The notes: generated by a model not told the origin, from the sequence alone. 64,000 nucleotides of DNA from Lates calcarifer (GCF_001640805.2 NC_066853.1:24363173-24427172), one strand, 5' to 3'; positions 50,510 through 61,892 are shown, counted from the stretch's first letter. Translations and numbers: made by a program.

Positions 50510-53500
50510 TCAGTATGGTTTTTTCTGCACAGACACATTCACATTCAGACGCACAGATTAAATATGTGTTGACAGTGATGACAATACTTAAATCAAATCA
50601 TACTAAATCATATTATCTTACCTGTACTGACTTTCGTCTTGCTGTGGAGATAAATAAATGATAATTACTCTCTTGGACATGAACACATTACATCTGATCA
50701 CATCACATCTGCCCAAGGGCCATCTTAGAAGATGCTAGTTACCTGTGCTTTTTTCCTGCCTGTATATTTATAGGTGACAACATAGCTCTAACTAATCTTA
50801 CACAATTACTGATGCTCCCTCTGAAACTAAATGAATATATTCCTCATTATGATAGAAGCTTGGACTAATTTAAAAAACTAATCGTACTCCTGGATCACCA
50901 CACGCTTTCATCAGCCTGTTTTTGTATGAGGATCTCCACACCCACCTGAGTGCAGGAACTGCAGCATCACATACAGAATGACCAGCAGCGTGATCACAAT
51001 CACACCAATAGTGAGGTTAAAAAGCCAGCTGCTTGGCTCTGAGCAGAGAAAACAGACAACAGAGACATGTCAGGTATCAGTTATGTTCCTCTGCTGCCAC
51101 TCTGTGGTAGCTTATAATACTACAGTGCGACTCGACTCCCTCCTCTCACCTTCAACTGTCAGGATGAAGCTCTTTTTGATGGGCACTCTCAGGGACTGAT
51201 GGGACACGCTGCATGTAAACTGTCTCCCTGAGTCCCTGAGTGAAGCCCGGAGGTAGAAAAAAGCCGATAATGAGTAGGTCTTGTCCTGGTTGTGTTTGTG
51301 GCTGGACAGCAGAATGTTCTGGAGCACCTTGGGCAGAGGAGCGCCAACCCTCTGGCCTGACGCTGCTGGGTCCTGCTCATACCAAACTATCTCCACATCC
51401 AGAGGGTAATAACTCTCTGCCTCACAAACAACCTTCTGCTCCCCGCCATCCTGCAGTGAGAGAGCTGATCCGACGTTGACAGAGACACGGGGAGGCTCTG
51501 AGGAGAGGGAGAGGCAATTTTAGCAAGAGGTTTCCCTCAAGTTTCACTTTAATGTAAAAAAGACAGGATGTCAGTTTAGATGAAGCAGAGAGTAAAGTTA
51601 TCATCCTGACTGATGTATCGCTGAGGCACATTAAAGGAATTCCACATTTGGGAAATGCACTTTGTTTACTCACTGTCTGCTGGATACAAGTTTTATTTTA
51701 AGATATTAGTATGGTAACAATGCGATCACCTGACTGAAATAAAGGTTACTTCTGAAAAATGTTGACTTATTTCTGTGAGTATTAAAACCTAATTTTGGTT
51801 TTGAACATTGGCAGGATCCTCTGAGGTCTTTTATCCAAGAAAATAAAAAAGAACATACTGCCTGAACGAACTTCCTGACAGTTTGTTTTAGAATTGATTA
51901 AAATTTTACTCCTTACTTCTGCGGGGCTTTATATATTTGTACCATATTTTATCTGCACGTCCATTTACCGACAATTACCAGCCTGAAGTCTTCAGCCTCT
52001 GACTTCAGACTTAAGAATTTAAACTCAAAAGTTTTAAGACTACAGAGGACCAAGCTTTTGCAGTTACAAGTGGGACTCAGGAAATACCTGCCTAATGAGC
52101 TCACACTACTATCTTACTTCAATCAAATCAAAATGTATTTTAGATACGCAATATATAGTGTTATAAACACATTTTCCATTCTGATATTTCATCCTAATGT
52201 ACCCTGATCTACGACCTGTCTGTGACTCTTCCTTACCTTCAATACGCAGATTAATATCCAGACTGGCGAATAGTGGATTCACTAACACTGAGCAAATGTA
52301 CGTCCCTTCACTGCTCATCTTGGTGAAGGGGATGGTATAGGATGCATCCCCGCCTGCGAGGCTTTTCAGCCCAACACCAGTCCCCTGGGTTTGCCCTGTG
52401 CGGCTGGTGTGGCTGAAGAGTCTGGTTCTCTCCCCACGATACTGCCAGTACCACTCAACAGTTATGTTTGGTCCCTTGTGGTCAAGAGCGAACTGGCAGT
52501 GAAGCTTTTGTTTGGAGCTCAGGCCTGCTTTCACTGACGGAGACTCTGTTTTAATGACCATGGCAACTACGGAAACAGATGTGACAAAACAGAGGTAGGT
52601 GAGACAGAGATACATTTTTTAACTTGGACTGCTATCATATCAAATTATTAAAGACACTGAGAGCTACCTGATGTTGTGAGTATCTCTCTGTCCCTGATTG
52701 CAGGCCAGCTGCGGTAGTCCTGCTGTCCTGTGGGGGGTTGGTCAGATGGGTGTCTGAGAAAGCCAGTGATGGTGAACAGGCCCTTGCTGTGTTTAAGAGT
52801 GCAGCTGAACCAGCGGTTGTACTCCTGCTGGCTCGCCTGGACAGGCCAGCGGACATGGATGCCCTCTGTGCTGTACCTACGCAGCTCACACTCCAACTGC
52901 TCTGCCTCCACCCCCTCCACATACCGCCGCAGGTCCAACTTAGATCCTAGAACAGAACAGAATACAATAGAATACATAAGAACAGAATAGTTCTAAGTCT
53001 GTTAACATAATAGGCTACAGGTCTTACCCGTGACCAGGAAAGTGATGGCATGTGGGTTAACAGGAGCATCTCCTCTCTGACCAAACTGCAGCATAGCCTC
53101 TCTGTGAATGAGCTGAGTCTCAGTGAGACCTTCGCTATTTACAAACACATTCTCATCAGTGAACTGACAGGGAAGCCATGGCATCTGATGGATAGACAGG
53201 ACACCTGAGAGACACAACATGAACCAGTGTAGTCGATGAACTTTCAGTTTATACACTGTGGTATAATATATTACAGTAGGTTACACTGAAGTATAGAATA
53301 GTATATTACAGTAGAGTGTAGTATAGTAAAGAAGTCATAAGATATACTACAGTGTAGTATACTATAGTATGGTAGTATTGCATTGTGTGGTAGTTACTCT
53401 TCAGTATATCAGTCGTTTCATACATGTCCTATGGCTTTAATAGACGTGTTGACACGACACACACATGCACCAAAACCGTCACAATCTGTAACGAAGCTGC

Positions 53501-53560
53501 AGTCAGCAACTTACCTGCACACAGGTACAAGTAAATAAGTATCTTTAGGATTAAACCCAT
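50510..53560 (-). CDS. Tapasin-family MHC class I peptide-loading protein, complete
   Basis: Family role: ER chaperone/editor that holds peptide-receptive MHC class I. Exons in order: 53560-53515, 53204-53028, 52946-52668, 52566-52237, 51497-51150, 51038-50946, 50641-50622, 50524-50510; GT-AG junctions keep frame and give 435 codons (human tapasin 448). A signal peptide (about 1-16) starts MGLILKILIYLYLCA. The N-terminal domain has C28 and C94 (LECELRRY). The V-like domain (168-277) has C191 and C259 (GTYICSV) and an N-glycosylation site NIT at 201. The C1-like domain (278-393) has C302 with YYPLDV and C373 (FTCSVSH). The membrane segment spans about 398-422; the cytosolic tail ends KKPY. The V domain favours TAPBPR (TAPBPL), while the KKXX tail favours tapasin (TAPBP), so no symbol is given. 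ATG 53560 is chosen over 53570, which is out of frame. Codon and splice quality look functional. Confidence 0.88.
51632..51682 (+). repeat. Family A repeat fragment in tapasin-like intron
   Basis: 'aaaggaattccacatttggg' and 'tactcactgtctgctgg' recall the start of family A. Short and diverged. Confidence 0.35.
53262..53400. repeat. Degenerate tandem TATAGTA/TACAGTA tract in intron 1 of the tapasin-like gene
   Basis: Repeated 'gtatagta', 'attacagtag' and 'tactatagtatgg' units without a strict period. It is AT-rich, imperfect and confined to the 310-bp intron between the signal-peptide exon and the second exon. Confidence 0.7.
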
Positions 53561-53628
53561 GATTCTTCATCGGTAGAAATCCCCTTGTTGATCCAGCGCC
53601 ACTCTGGGTTGTTCACAGTTGGAGGGAC

Positions 53629-53640
53629 ACTTTCACTTTC
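53629..53640 (-). promoter_or_regulatory. Interferon-stimulated response element (ISRE/IRF site)
   Basis: The minus strand reads GAAAGTGAAAGT, a perfect fit to GAAANNGAAANN. It lies 69 bases upstream of the tapasin-like ATG, in the promoter shared with gemin4. Class I pathway genes are commonly interferon-induced through such sites. Function is inferred from sequence and position. Confidence 0.7.
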
Positions 53641-53681
53641 ATTTTGCAGAAAAAAAAACTTGCTTTGCCTGCAGCTCCTGT

Positions 53682-53687
53682 CACGTG
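53682..53687. promoter_or_regulatory. E-box CACGTG
   Basis: Palindromic CACGTG within GTCACGTGG, 122 bases upstream of the tapasin-like ATG. It is a USF/bHLH-type motif and could serve either divergent gene. Confidence 0.4.
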
Positions 53688-54311
53688 GTTAACAGATACA
53701 ATATCACATGCAAAATATTTAAAATGTATGCAATACGTTACATATATGTGACTAAAGTTTGAATGACACTTTGCGTCTGCGCCCTGAACATATAGCTTAA
53801 CTACTTATTCCTCCGCAATATGTTCAGTGAAAAATATTCGAGCCTATGCTACAATAAGAAAGCAAAGATGAAGCACATATTTCCTTGTTGTATCTTCAAA
53901 TACACTTATCAAAAAATTCAACAAGGGACGGACGTTATTTAATAGTTTCGCTCTTACGCCTGGTCCAGCCTGCAGTACTGGGTTTGTCCAGAGGTGGCGC
54001 TGTGAAAACATCTGAACACTCGGCAGCGGCGGGTCCCTCTTGTCTCCTCACACCCTGATGCGGAACAGCGGAAGCGCTTTATACGAACTTGTTGACACGC
54101 TGCTGTAAACTTATGAAAACCTGTTCAGAGTGACGGACTTTACCTGATGAATGGACTTCATTGCTGTATACGTGAAGTACCAGTGGTTTATTTGACTAAA
54201 CGGACTTTTCTGGCCGATACTCTGGGCTACAGCTCATGAATGGGAATTGAAACGGGACTAAAATAAGCCGACGACATTCCTTTAGCTCCATCCAGCAGCA
54301 GCAGCTAAGCT

Positions 54312-57300
54312 ATGACATTAATGATGGACAAAGGTAACGAAGACTTTTTGTATAATATAATTCTGACTGAAACACCTTTTCCTATTTAGATAACACGACG
54401 CTACACTTAATTCAAGTGTTTTATATTAAAGCTGCCCTGTTTATTAAGACAGTATTAACACATCTCCAAAATATCCCTGTTTATAATTTAATTGAATAAC
54501 TTAATCACATAATTCATACTTGTGAAAAAAAATCTTACTGTTCAGATTGGAACAGAAGCATGAAGTTAGGTTTTTTTTCACAGTTATGGACTCTTATTTA
54601 ATGGTAAGGCACTAATGTACATGTTAAAAGCTGAAATTAGTAGTTGGTTAAACAATTAGTCAATCGACAGAAATTTAACAGACAACTATTTTCATAGTTG
54701 ATTAACTGTCTCAGTCATTTTTCAGGCAAAAAATGTGAAACCGTTTCAGAATCTTTATATGGTAATGTTGCTGCTTTCATTTGGTTTTTAAACGTTAGAT
54801 GTTTTTAAAAAAGAAGTTTACTGATGACACCTTGGTCTCTAGGACAATATAATGAGCTTTTCCTCCTTTTCCTTACAGTCTTTAGACAACAATAATCAGC
54901 AGATTCACAGATAGTGAAAATCATTAGTTACACCACTAGTTGTGTTAATATGGCTGCCCCCTTTATCTGTGGGAGCTAACAAAGTTTCAGAACTGAATGA
55001 TAAGCACTGTATGACTGGATTGTTCCTTTCCTTAGTTTTGACTCTTCTCTTTTCTGCTTGCAGATGCAGCTGTTCTTCAGGGAGCTTTCCTCTCAGCTAA
55101 CAAGCTGTGTCTCCCCTCATCCCTGTCCTCCCTTCAGAAAGCTGACTGGAGCAGGGTAGGACGTTCAGTCGTGGAGACAGTCATAGAAATCTGTGGACTG
55201 GATGAACTCAGGGTTTATCCCAACACAGTGGCTGGCTGCTGGAAAAAGAGGATAGTCTGTGTAGTGTGGTTGAAGTTGTTGTGCGGGCAAGCTGAGGAGG
55301 ATGTAGAGACAGCATGGAGGGAGAACCCCTTCTTCCCTCTCCAGAACGGCCTCCCTGAGGTCAGCCATGTTGTCCTGCTGGAGCTGGTGAAGTCACTGGC
55401 AGCTGCAGATATTTTTGCCCATTTCCTCCTGTGTCTTCCTCAGGCTCAGGTCTGCGTTGAGCTTGAAAGGCTGACACAACATGTGAAAAGCAGCCCAACT
55501 GGAGAGGATGATGTCCGACTTTTTCTGGAGGTGTGGTGGGAGCTGTGGAAGGGCAAAAATGACCAGAGAGCAGGACGAGAGGAAGGCATAGAGGCAATGT
55601 TTGCCAACCAGTTTGCTCATTTGTCCTCTAAGTCCTGCAGTCTGTCCCCTCAGGCTGCCAAGAGGTTAAAGCTAGACACATCAGCTAAACTAGCATCATC
55701 ACCAACCACTGATGTCCTCCACATTCTCCTCCATGCACTTAAAGACATTAAAGATCACATATCCACAACAGATCTCTGCCTCCAGGCTCTCTCCATTTCC
55801 CTTGATTCTCTGTACACAGCCTTTCTAATAGACCAAGAAGTCATCCTCCCAACTAAAGAGAAGATGCACATGTTGTCTAAAGCTGTGAGCATCAGAGAAA
55901 AGAATGATGAGAAACTGAGCCCTGAACTTATTCAGGAGGCTTTGAGAGACTTGCATGCTTCCCACACACCATCTCACTTTAAGCCCAGCACTATGAGGCT
56001 TGGGGAAGCCTTGAAGATTATAACAGACCTCACACAGTTTTGGCTTAACAGTCAGCTCCTGAAAGTGTGTGACAGCACTAATTTTAGTTACTCTGCATTT
56101 AAACTAGAACAAAGTGTTCAGAGAGTCCTGACAGCCATAGAGAAAGCAGACGTGCCTGAAGCCATAACTGAAATGAATGCTCAAGAGACTGAGAAGAATA
56201 TACTCAGAGGTTTGCTGAAGTCCCTGGCTCTCCCTGCCATAGAGACGACTCCCAAGGTGGACGCAGAGGTCACTATGACCATCATAAATCACCACTTAGA
56301 AGACCATCAGAACTTTGCTGTGTTATTTGCCAGTGAAAAGAGCTGGGCCTCCTGTGATGAGCAGTGGCTGGACTGCCTGGAAAAGAACCAAGCAGCCTTC
56401 CAGCAGCACAATACTCTGGTCAACCTGGCCTCCATCCTCATGAGCAAACTCCACAGTGAGAGCTCAAACGTGAGCCACTGCAGGAAGCTGATGAAAGTCA
56501 TTGCAGACATTTTCTCAGCGCTTTCGTTAGAAGACAAGAACAAATCCTTGGCTGCCATGTTGAAATTGTCCACCAGGGGGTTCTTTGGGCATTCTGTTCC
56601 CCCTGCTGTAGCTGATGGGTTTGAACAGGAGCTCAACATGGCATTCAACTGCATCATCCAAGGAGGGGGCGGGGCATCAGCAGCAGAGTCGCAGGGCAAT
56701 CTGAACACAGCGGCCTCTTTGGTAGCAAGAGTGGCCTTTCAGAACCCAGTGGCGGCTTTGACGTCATGCTGTCATTCAGCTATTTTCAACAAGGGGGCTT
56801 TCACTCTTATGGCTAAGATCCTTCAGCAGCTGCCCGGACTCAGAGGACAGAGGGAAAGAAATGATAAAACTGAATGTAATGGAGAAGAAAGAAAAGAGGC
56901 AGAGGAAAATACAGATGAAGGAAAGGATCCTCTGCGTGGTAGCAGCCTACTCAGCAGGTGTCTGCAGGACATAATCAAGACCAAATCGTTGTTGGCCAGT
57001 GAAAAAGAGCAGCTGGTCAAGTTTCTGGGTCGGCTGATGATGCCAGTTATGGCAGTTGATGGAGAAGAAAGGAGGCAGTGCTTTCTGTCACCTCAGGAGG
57101 TCGTCAACATCTTCGTCCTGCCAAACCTTTCCACTATGGGTGAGTACCCTGTGATATTCATGCTTCCAAACTTTGTGAACTACGACCGAAGTGTTGAAAA
57201 CTGCCCTTATGCAACTATAAATGTCATATTATTAGACTGCTAGATATGATAATACAATCATAACCATATGATGCTGATATTGACCTTTCAGTGAATTACT

Positions 57301-60204
57301 AAGATATCAGTGATATTAATATTAATCCTCCCTAACCACCGCTTATTATTAGCAACGATTAGCTCCATTCAAGAAGTCTCAGCATTGACAAAATAATCTC
57401 AAATCAAAGTGCACTCTCTATTTTCTAATGGAGCTTTTGATTTTGAATCACATCTCACAGTTTACCATGTTGTCTCGGGGGCTAGTCTAAACCAAGGTCA
57501 AGGTTACAGTTTGATTATTCTTTAGACAGACACCATCATAAAGTAATTTAAACATAAGGCATGAGCAAATTATGTTTGCTGATGAAGCCCATGAAATGTA
57601 GTTAAAAGTCCCTAAAAAACTAGGAAGAGTTCAAATTATTACATCAAACTACTGTTTCCAAGGTCAAACATTAACTTTCATGTGGAGCTAGATCAGTAAA
57701 TTGATCAGGCAGATATATGGGCCAATATGAGTTGTAAAAATATCAGTATTGTTAAAATGTCTGCTGAAATCAAGGTGAATACTGAACAGTGTCATAAGAG
57801 CAGTGACAAGTTTATAATGACACTGTAAAATGTGCTGCTTGAATATCTTCACAACACTAATTTAATTATCACATAGTTACATTTTCTTCAACTGACAAAT
57901 ACAACATTAATATGAACCAAAATAGTAAAATCAAAACAAGACAATATGCTGAAAGATGCTGAAACATTCTGCAGAGTCAGGTGATGATTAGCAGCACCTT
58001 TCACTTTACATGTAGTTATTTGACCCATTTTGAATGTAAATATTGATTAGTGCAGAATTCCTCTCCATGTTTTTTACATTATGTGTTTAAGTAAAGAAAA
58101 TAATTTTGAACCTGTCTGCTCCAATGCAATTTTTTGTATTGCCTCCAGGTCACAGTTCCTGCGATATAGAACTGAGTCTTCAACTTCTCCACACTGCTTT
58201 GTGTGTGGACGTCCAGGATCCAGCCTCTTCTCCACACTGGGTGTTGGACTGCTCTCCCTTTCCCCTGCTTTACATCCTCGCCCAGCTGCACAACCAGGCT
58301 CTCAGGTTTGTATAATGAGCATTCTTCTAGCCTTTAATTCAGAGTCAGATATTTCCTGAACACTTCACACTTATCAGTAAGTCTCATTAAGTAAGACTGA
58401 TGACTATGACCTGGCTCCTCTGCTAAGGTTTTGGGAGCAGCCATCAGAGGGCGCTGTCCACCATTGGTCCATGGACACCAAGGAGCTGCTGGTGTCTGTG
58501 TTAACCACACTGGGGCAGGTGATTGGTGCAGAGGTGGCGGTGACCCCCAACAGCTGGTCCAGAGCTCTTTTCTGGCTCTACAACAAGATGGAGGAGCTGG
58601 ACTGGACAGTTAGGTTCCACCTGAAGCCTGTGTGGAGGGAACACTTTAAAAATGAAGTTCCCTCGTCTCTGCTGACAGTGTGTGAGTTACCTGAGCAGGT
58701 AAAAACTTCTTTGGATTAGAATAATGTTCTTCTTGTTAATGTCTTTTTGATAAGGTATAAAAAGAAATAATTACAGCAATGTTTCAGATAAAAACAGCAA
58801 ATGTTTTTGTTGCTCTTTGACTTTGTACCAAACTGTTTGAAGTGATCATTTTTTCCCATCTCCCTCTCCTCCAGGAGTGGTCTGCTTTGGACCTGCCTCA
58901 GTACAGCCAGGGCAGTGGCCTTTTGGCCTGGATGGAGTGCTGCTCTATATCGGACTCCCTGCGGTCCACCATGTTGTCCTGTCTCTTGCTGGACCAGCGC
59001 CAGCCTGACCACGTCAACATGTTCAGCAAAGGCCTGCTGGTGGCTCTGACCCAGACTCTGCCCTGGTGCTCCGTCTCCCAGTGGTCCAGGCTGCTGGGAG
59101 CCCTGAGGGAGCTGATCACCTCCGGTCGACTCCACGTCCCCTTCTCACTTGAGTACGTGGATTATCTGCCCCTCCTGGATCTGAGGAGGTTTTCATGTGA
59201 GCTCCGCCTGTCAGTCCTCCTGCTTCGAGTCCTTCAGCTGCTCTGTGGGTCCAGCTGCTCGCACTGGCTGTTAGCAGATGGCTGGGCGCATGTTGGCAGG
59301 TTATATGCCCATGCTGTGAGGGAGATGATGAACTCAGTAAGAGCCAAGCTACCTCTTCCCTCATCTGGTGCTTGGACTGTTTCTGCTTCACCTCCTCCTC
59401 CTAAAACACCAGCATCTAGAGACTCAAATCCTGAAACCAAAGCTGCTAAATTGTCCAGAGACTCTCTGAAAGAAGCAGAAGGCCCTCCTCTGAAATCAGA
59501 AGAGTCACAAATGGAAGAGCAGGTGGAGACAGATCTCAGCCAGGAAGTCCTGTTTGTTCTCAGCCAGCTCTTCTGCCATGTTCAGCACATCCAGGTAGGA
59601 GTTAACATCAATACCAATAACATTAAGATTCTGATAAACTGGAAGGAGTGAATTAACTAATGTGCAGGTATTAAACTGTAAGTAAAGACAGCAACAGTGA
59701 GGCTGAGCTAAAGATCGAGGTCAGCTAGTGTTATTTGTGTAACCACCTCCACTGAAAAATGATAAACATGGCTGTATGTTGAGAACCAGGCAAATTTAAA
59801 TTTAATGCCAACAACTAAAATGGTATTTTTCTGGGTTACTGAAAGCCAAAATACCAATATTTTAGAGTTAAGATGCCAGTAGATGATATTTTGATGACAA
59901 GTTTCCAGAAGTTACATGTAGTGTATTAGAATAGACTTCCCTAAATCTAGATTAAAGTCTCAGTGGTAACATTTCTTTCTCCCAGGTGATGATGCCAGGA
60001 GGCCAGTGTGAACCGCTGTTCCTGGCCAGTTTGGAGATCCTCAGCCACTACGAAGCCATCATGACTGGCTTTCCAGACAGCAGCACTCCGCTGGAGAGCG
60101 ACAACACCCGACACTTCTTCTCCACCATCACAGACAACCTGGAGAACCAGGAGATGAAGGCTGTACTGCAGCAGAAGATCGCTCAGCTTGTGTCGTCAAG
60201 CTGA
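54312..60204 (+). CDS. gemin4: Gemin4, SMN-complex subunit, complete coding region
   Basis: Gemin4 binds Gemin3 in the SMN complex, which loads Sm cores onto spliceosomal snRNAs in cytoplasm and nuclear gems. Exons: 54312-54333, 55064-57139, 58149-58305, 58428-58698, 58875-59594, 59986-60204; all GT-AG with consistent phase; 1154 codons against 1058 in human. Family blocks: GAFLSANKL, KADWSRVGRSVVE, FLEVWWELW, CSPFPLLYILAQL, ELDWTVRFHLKPV, GSGLLAWMECCSIS, FSKGLLVALTQTLPWCS and LHVPFSLEYVDYLPLLDL. No enzymatic motif is expected. AAKRLKLD at residues 205-212 looks like a basic nuclear localisation signal. The protein is longer than human because of an acidic insert (encoded near 56840-56940) and a Pro/Ser/Glu-rich linker (59370-59530). 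The reading frame running on past 57139 is intron. ATG 54312 is the first; in-frame ATGs at codons 4 and 5 are alternatives. Confidence 0.93.
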
Positions 60205-60229
60205 TTTTTCACATGTATTCCACTGAGGA

Positions 60230-60384
60230 ATTAAAGTTCAAGTACTCCAAATTCTGTTTGTAGATTTCAAACATGTTTGCTGATAAAGCAAAGACGTAAT
60301 GTCAGTTGTCAGTGTGGTACACTGTATTTAGTTAATCCATGGAGTTATTGTAAAATGAGGAGTTGGGAATCTGAGTGAATAAAA
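60230..60384 (+). terminator. gemin4: gemin4 poly-A signals
   Basis: ATTAAA at 60230-60235, 26 bases after the stop, and a canonical AATAAA at 60379-60384. Both sit sensibly for a short 3' UTR. Which one is used is unknown. Confidence 0.55.
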
Positions 60385-60471
60385 AGCCTAAATTTCACAG
60401 CAGATGTCTTTTTGTGCTGTCTCAGTAATATTCATTCCTACACAGGAACCTTGCACAGGTTCTTGACCAGG

Positions 60472-60714
60472 TCATGGTGGCTGACATTTCATGCTAATTT
60501 GAACAAGAGAGTAAATTTGCAATTTAATTACAAATTTATCTACTGTACACCTCGGACACCCAGTGTTTTGGGCCACGCATACATTAGCCTTGCACACACC
60601 CTCACCATCATCAGTTTCAAATTCAAACATAATCCAATCCAGTTCTTCCAGGTTTATTCTGTTTAATGGCGTGGTCCCAGACAGAAAGTCAATCAAGTCA
60701 GTCAAGTCAGCCAT
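60472..60714 (-). CDS. Unassigned 80-codon open frame
   Basis: Starts at an ATG in good initiation context (GAGGAAATGGCTG) and reads MADLTDLIDFL, then an acidic stretch (ELDWIMFEFETDDGEG) and several Cys. It lies just beyond the gemin4 poly-A signals, antisense to that gene. I recognise no family. The composition is more protein-like than that of neighbouring random frames, but length and position also allow chance or a repeat fragment. No convincing splice partner was found. Confidence 0.15.
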   Translation of the reverse strand: MADLTDLIDFLSGTTPLNRINLEELDWIMFEFETDDGEGVCKANVCVAQNTGCPRCTVDKFVIKLQIYSLVQISMKCQPP

Positions 60715-61316
60715 TTCCTCGTTACTGCTTCTTTACTTGATGCCAGAGGTATTTGTTAGAAATATTTGTCATGTTTTTTGAGCCTGTCTGACATCTTTCC
60801 CAAATAAACATTGAAATAATTCATATATCACATGTTCTGATCATGTTCAGGTTCCTTACTTTTTAATCGTCAGAGTTAGGAAAGGCCTTACAGTGTTCTT
60901 CCAGAATTCCCTCCAGAGCTGAGCTCATGGTGGGAGACTGTGTTCTACATGTTTGACCATCATCTTGTTAGCCTTATGTTAGCTTCTTTCTCTCCCCTGG
61001 ATTTAACACACAATGTGAAAAGAACCCTGATCGATTGTAAAGTTGAGTAGATGCTGAATATCAGATTTCTGTTGTTACTTATTGCATTAACAAATAGGTT
61101 CATTAAACTCAATCCTGTTGCTCCAGTGGTTTTGATATTTGATATTATGTTATCTTAAGAAATCATGTTTCCTTAAATACAGATACAGTTTGTGGGTTAT
61201 TGAAAGGTATCAGTATGAGCTGCCATTCCAGCTTTTTCCTTAGGCAGTTGTATTGTCTGAAATCTAAATCTTGATTTTTACTTTCCCCCAAAAAATGTTG
61301 AAATCATTCTTTTCCA

Positions 61317-61322
61317 TTTATT
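61317..61322 (-). terminator. tlcd3a: Candidate tlcd3a poly-A signal
   Basis: AATAAA on the minus strand about 570 bp after the stop. Plausible but not unique; the 3' UTR was not otherwise delimited. Confidence 0.3.
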
Positions 61323-61892
61323 GAACTGATTGAGATGTATTTCAACAGTTAAGTGAAAAAGCAAAAGCAAATAGTAGTGCGTTTATCTCTATGGCATCAA
61401 CTGAATTCACTTACAACAGCAAACACTTCAGTTTTACTGATTAAAAATAATCAGGGCTTCTTTGTACAATAGCACAGCATTAATAATGTGTTACACTAGC
61501 TGTAACACATGCTCTGTCACATAGTAACAGCTGACAAACATTTCTGAGAAGTTCAAACATCAATGTCATATTTCACAGATTAGAGCCACACAATTACAGT
61601 GTGGAGCAAACACTTTGAACTCTCTGTATGACACTGTCAGGAAAAATCTGAGATTTTGAGAATAAAGTCAGTTTTACAATTTTACATGTAAAAATCCAAA
61701 CCAAACTATCTTCATTTTCATCATTTAAATGATAATCTTATTCTCTGAATTTTGCTGTTTTTCCTCATAAAAGATTCTCTGCAATTTCTAAAGAATTTCA
61801 AGAGAATCTCAGATTCTCTGTTTCTTTCCCTGACAGTGCCCCTCTTTGATCTCAGTGTCTGACCAAGTTATTTTTGGAAACAGGTGGACTCT

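Larger units (their letters stand above)
53561..54311. promoter_or_regulatory. Divergent promoter region, tapasin-like gene / gemin4
   Basis: Only 751 bp separate the two start codons. The interval holds the ISRE and E-box near the tapasin-like end. A more CpG-rich stretch near 53950-54110, with GCGGAACAGCGGAAGC (ETS-like GGAA cores), lies near the gemin4 end and probably covers its 5' UTR. No TATA box was found. Transcription starts were not determined. Confidence 0.55.

Noticed and set aside
53515..53570. Upstream ATG at 53570 as start of the tapasin-like protein
   Set aside because: It is out of frame with the domain exons and gives no signal peptide; the ATG at 53560 gives a hydrophobic leader in frame.
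57140..57243. Apparent C-terminal extension of the long gemin4 reading frame
   Set aside because: A clear GTGAGT donor at 57140 and the next exon at 58149 restore Gemin4 similarity in the right phase; the extra 34 codons are intron.
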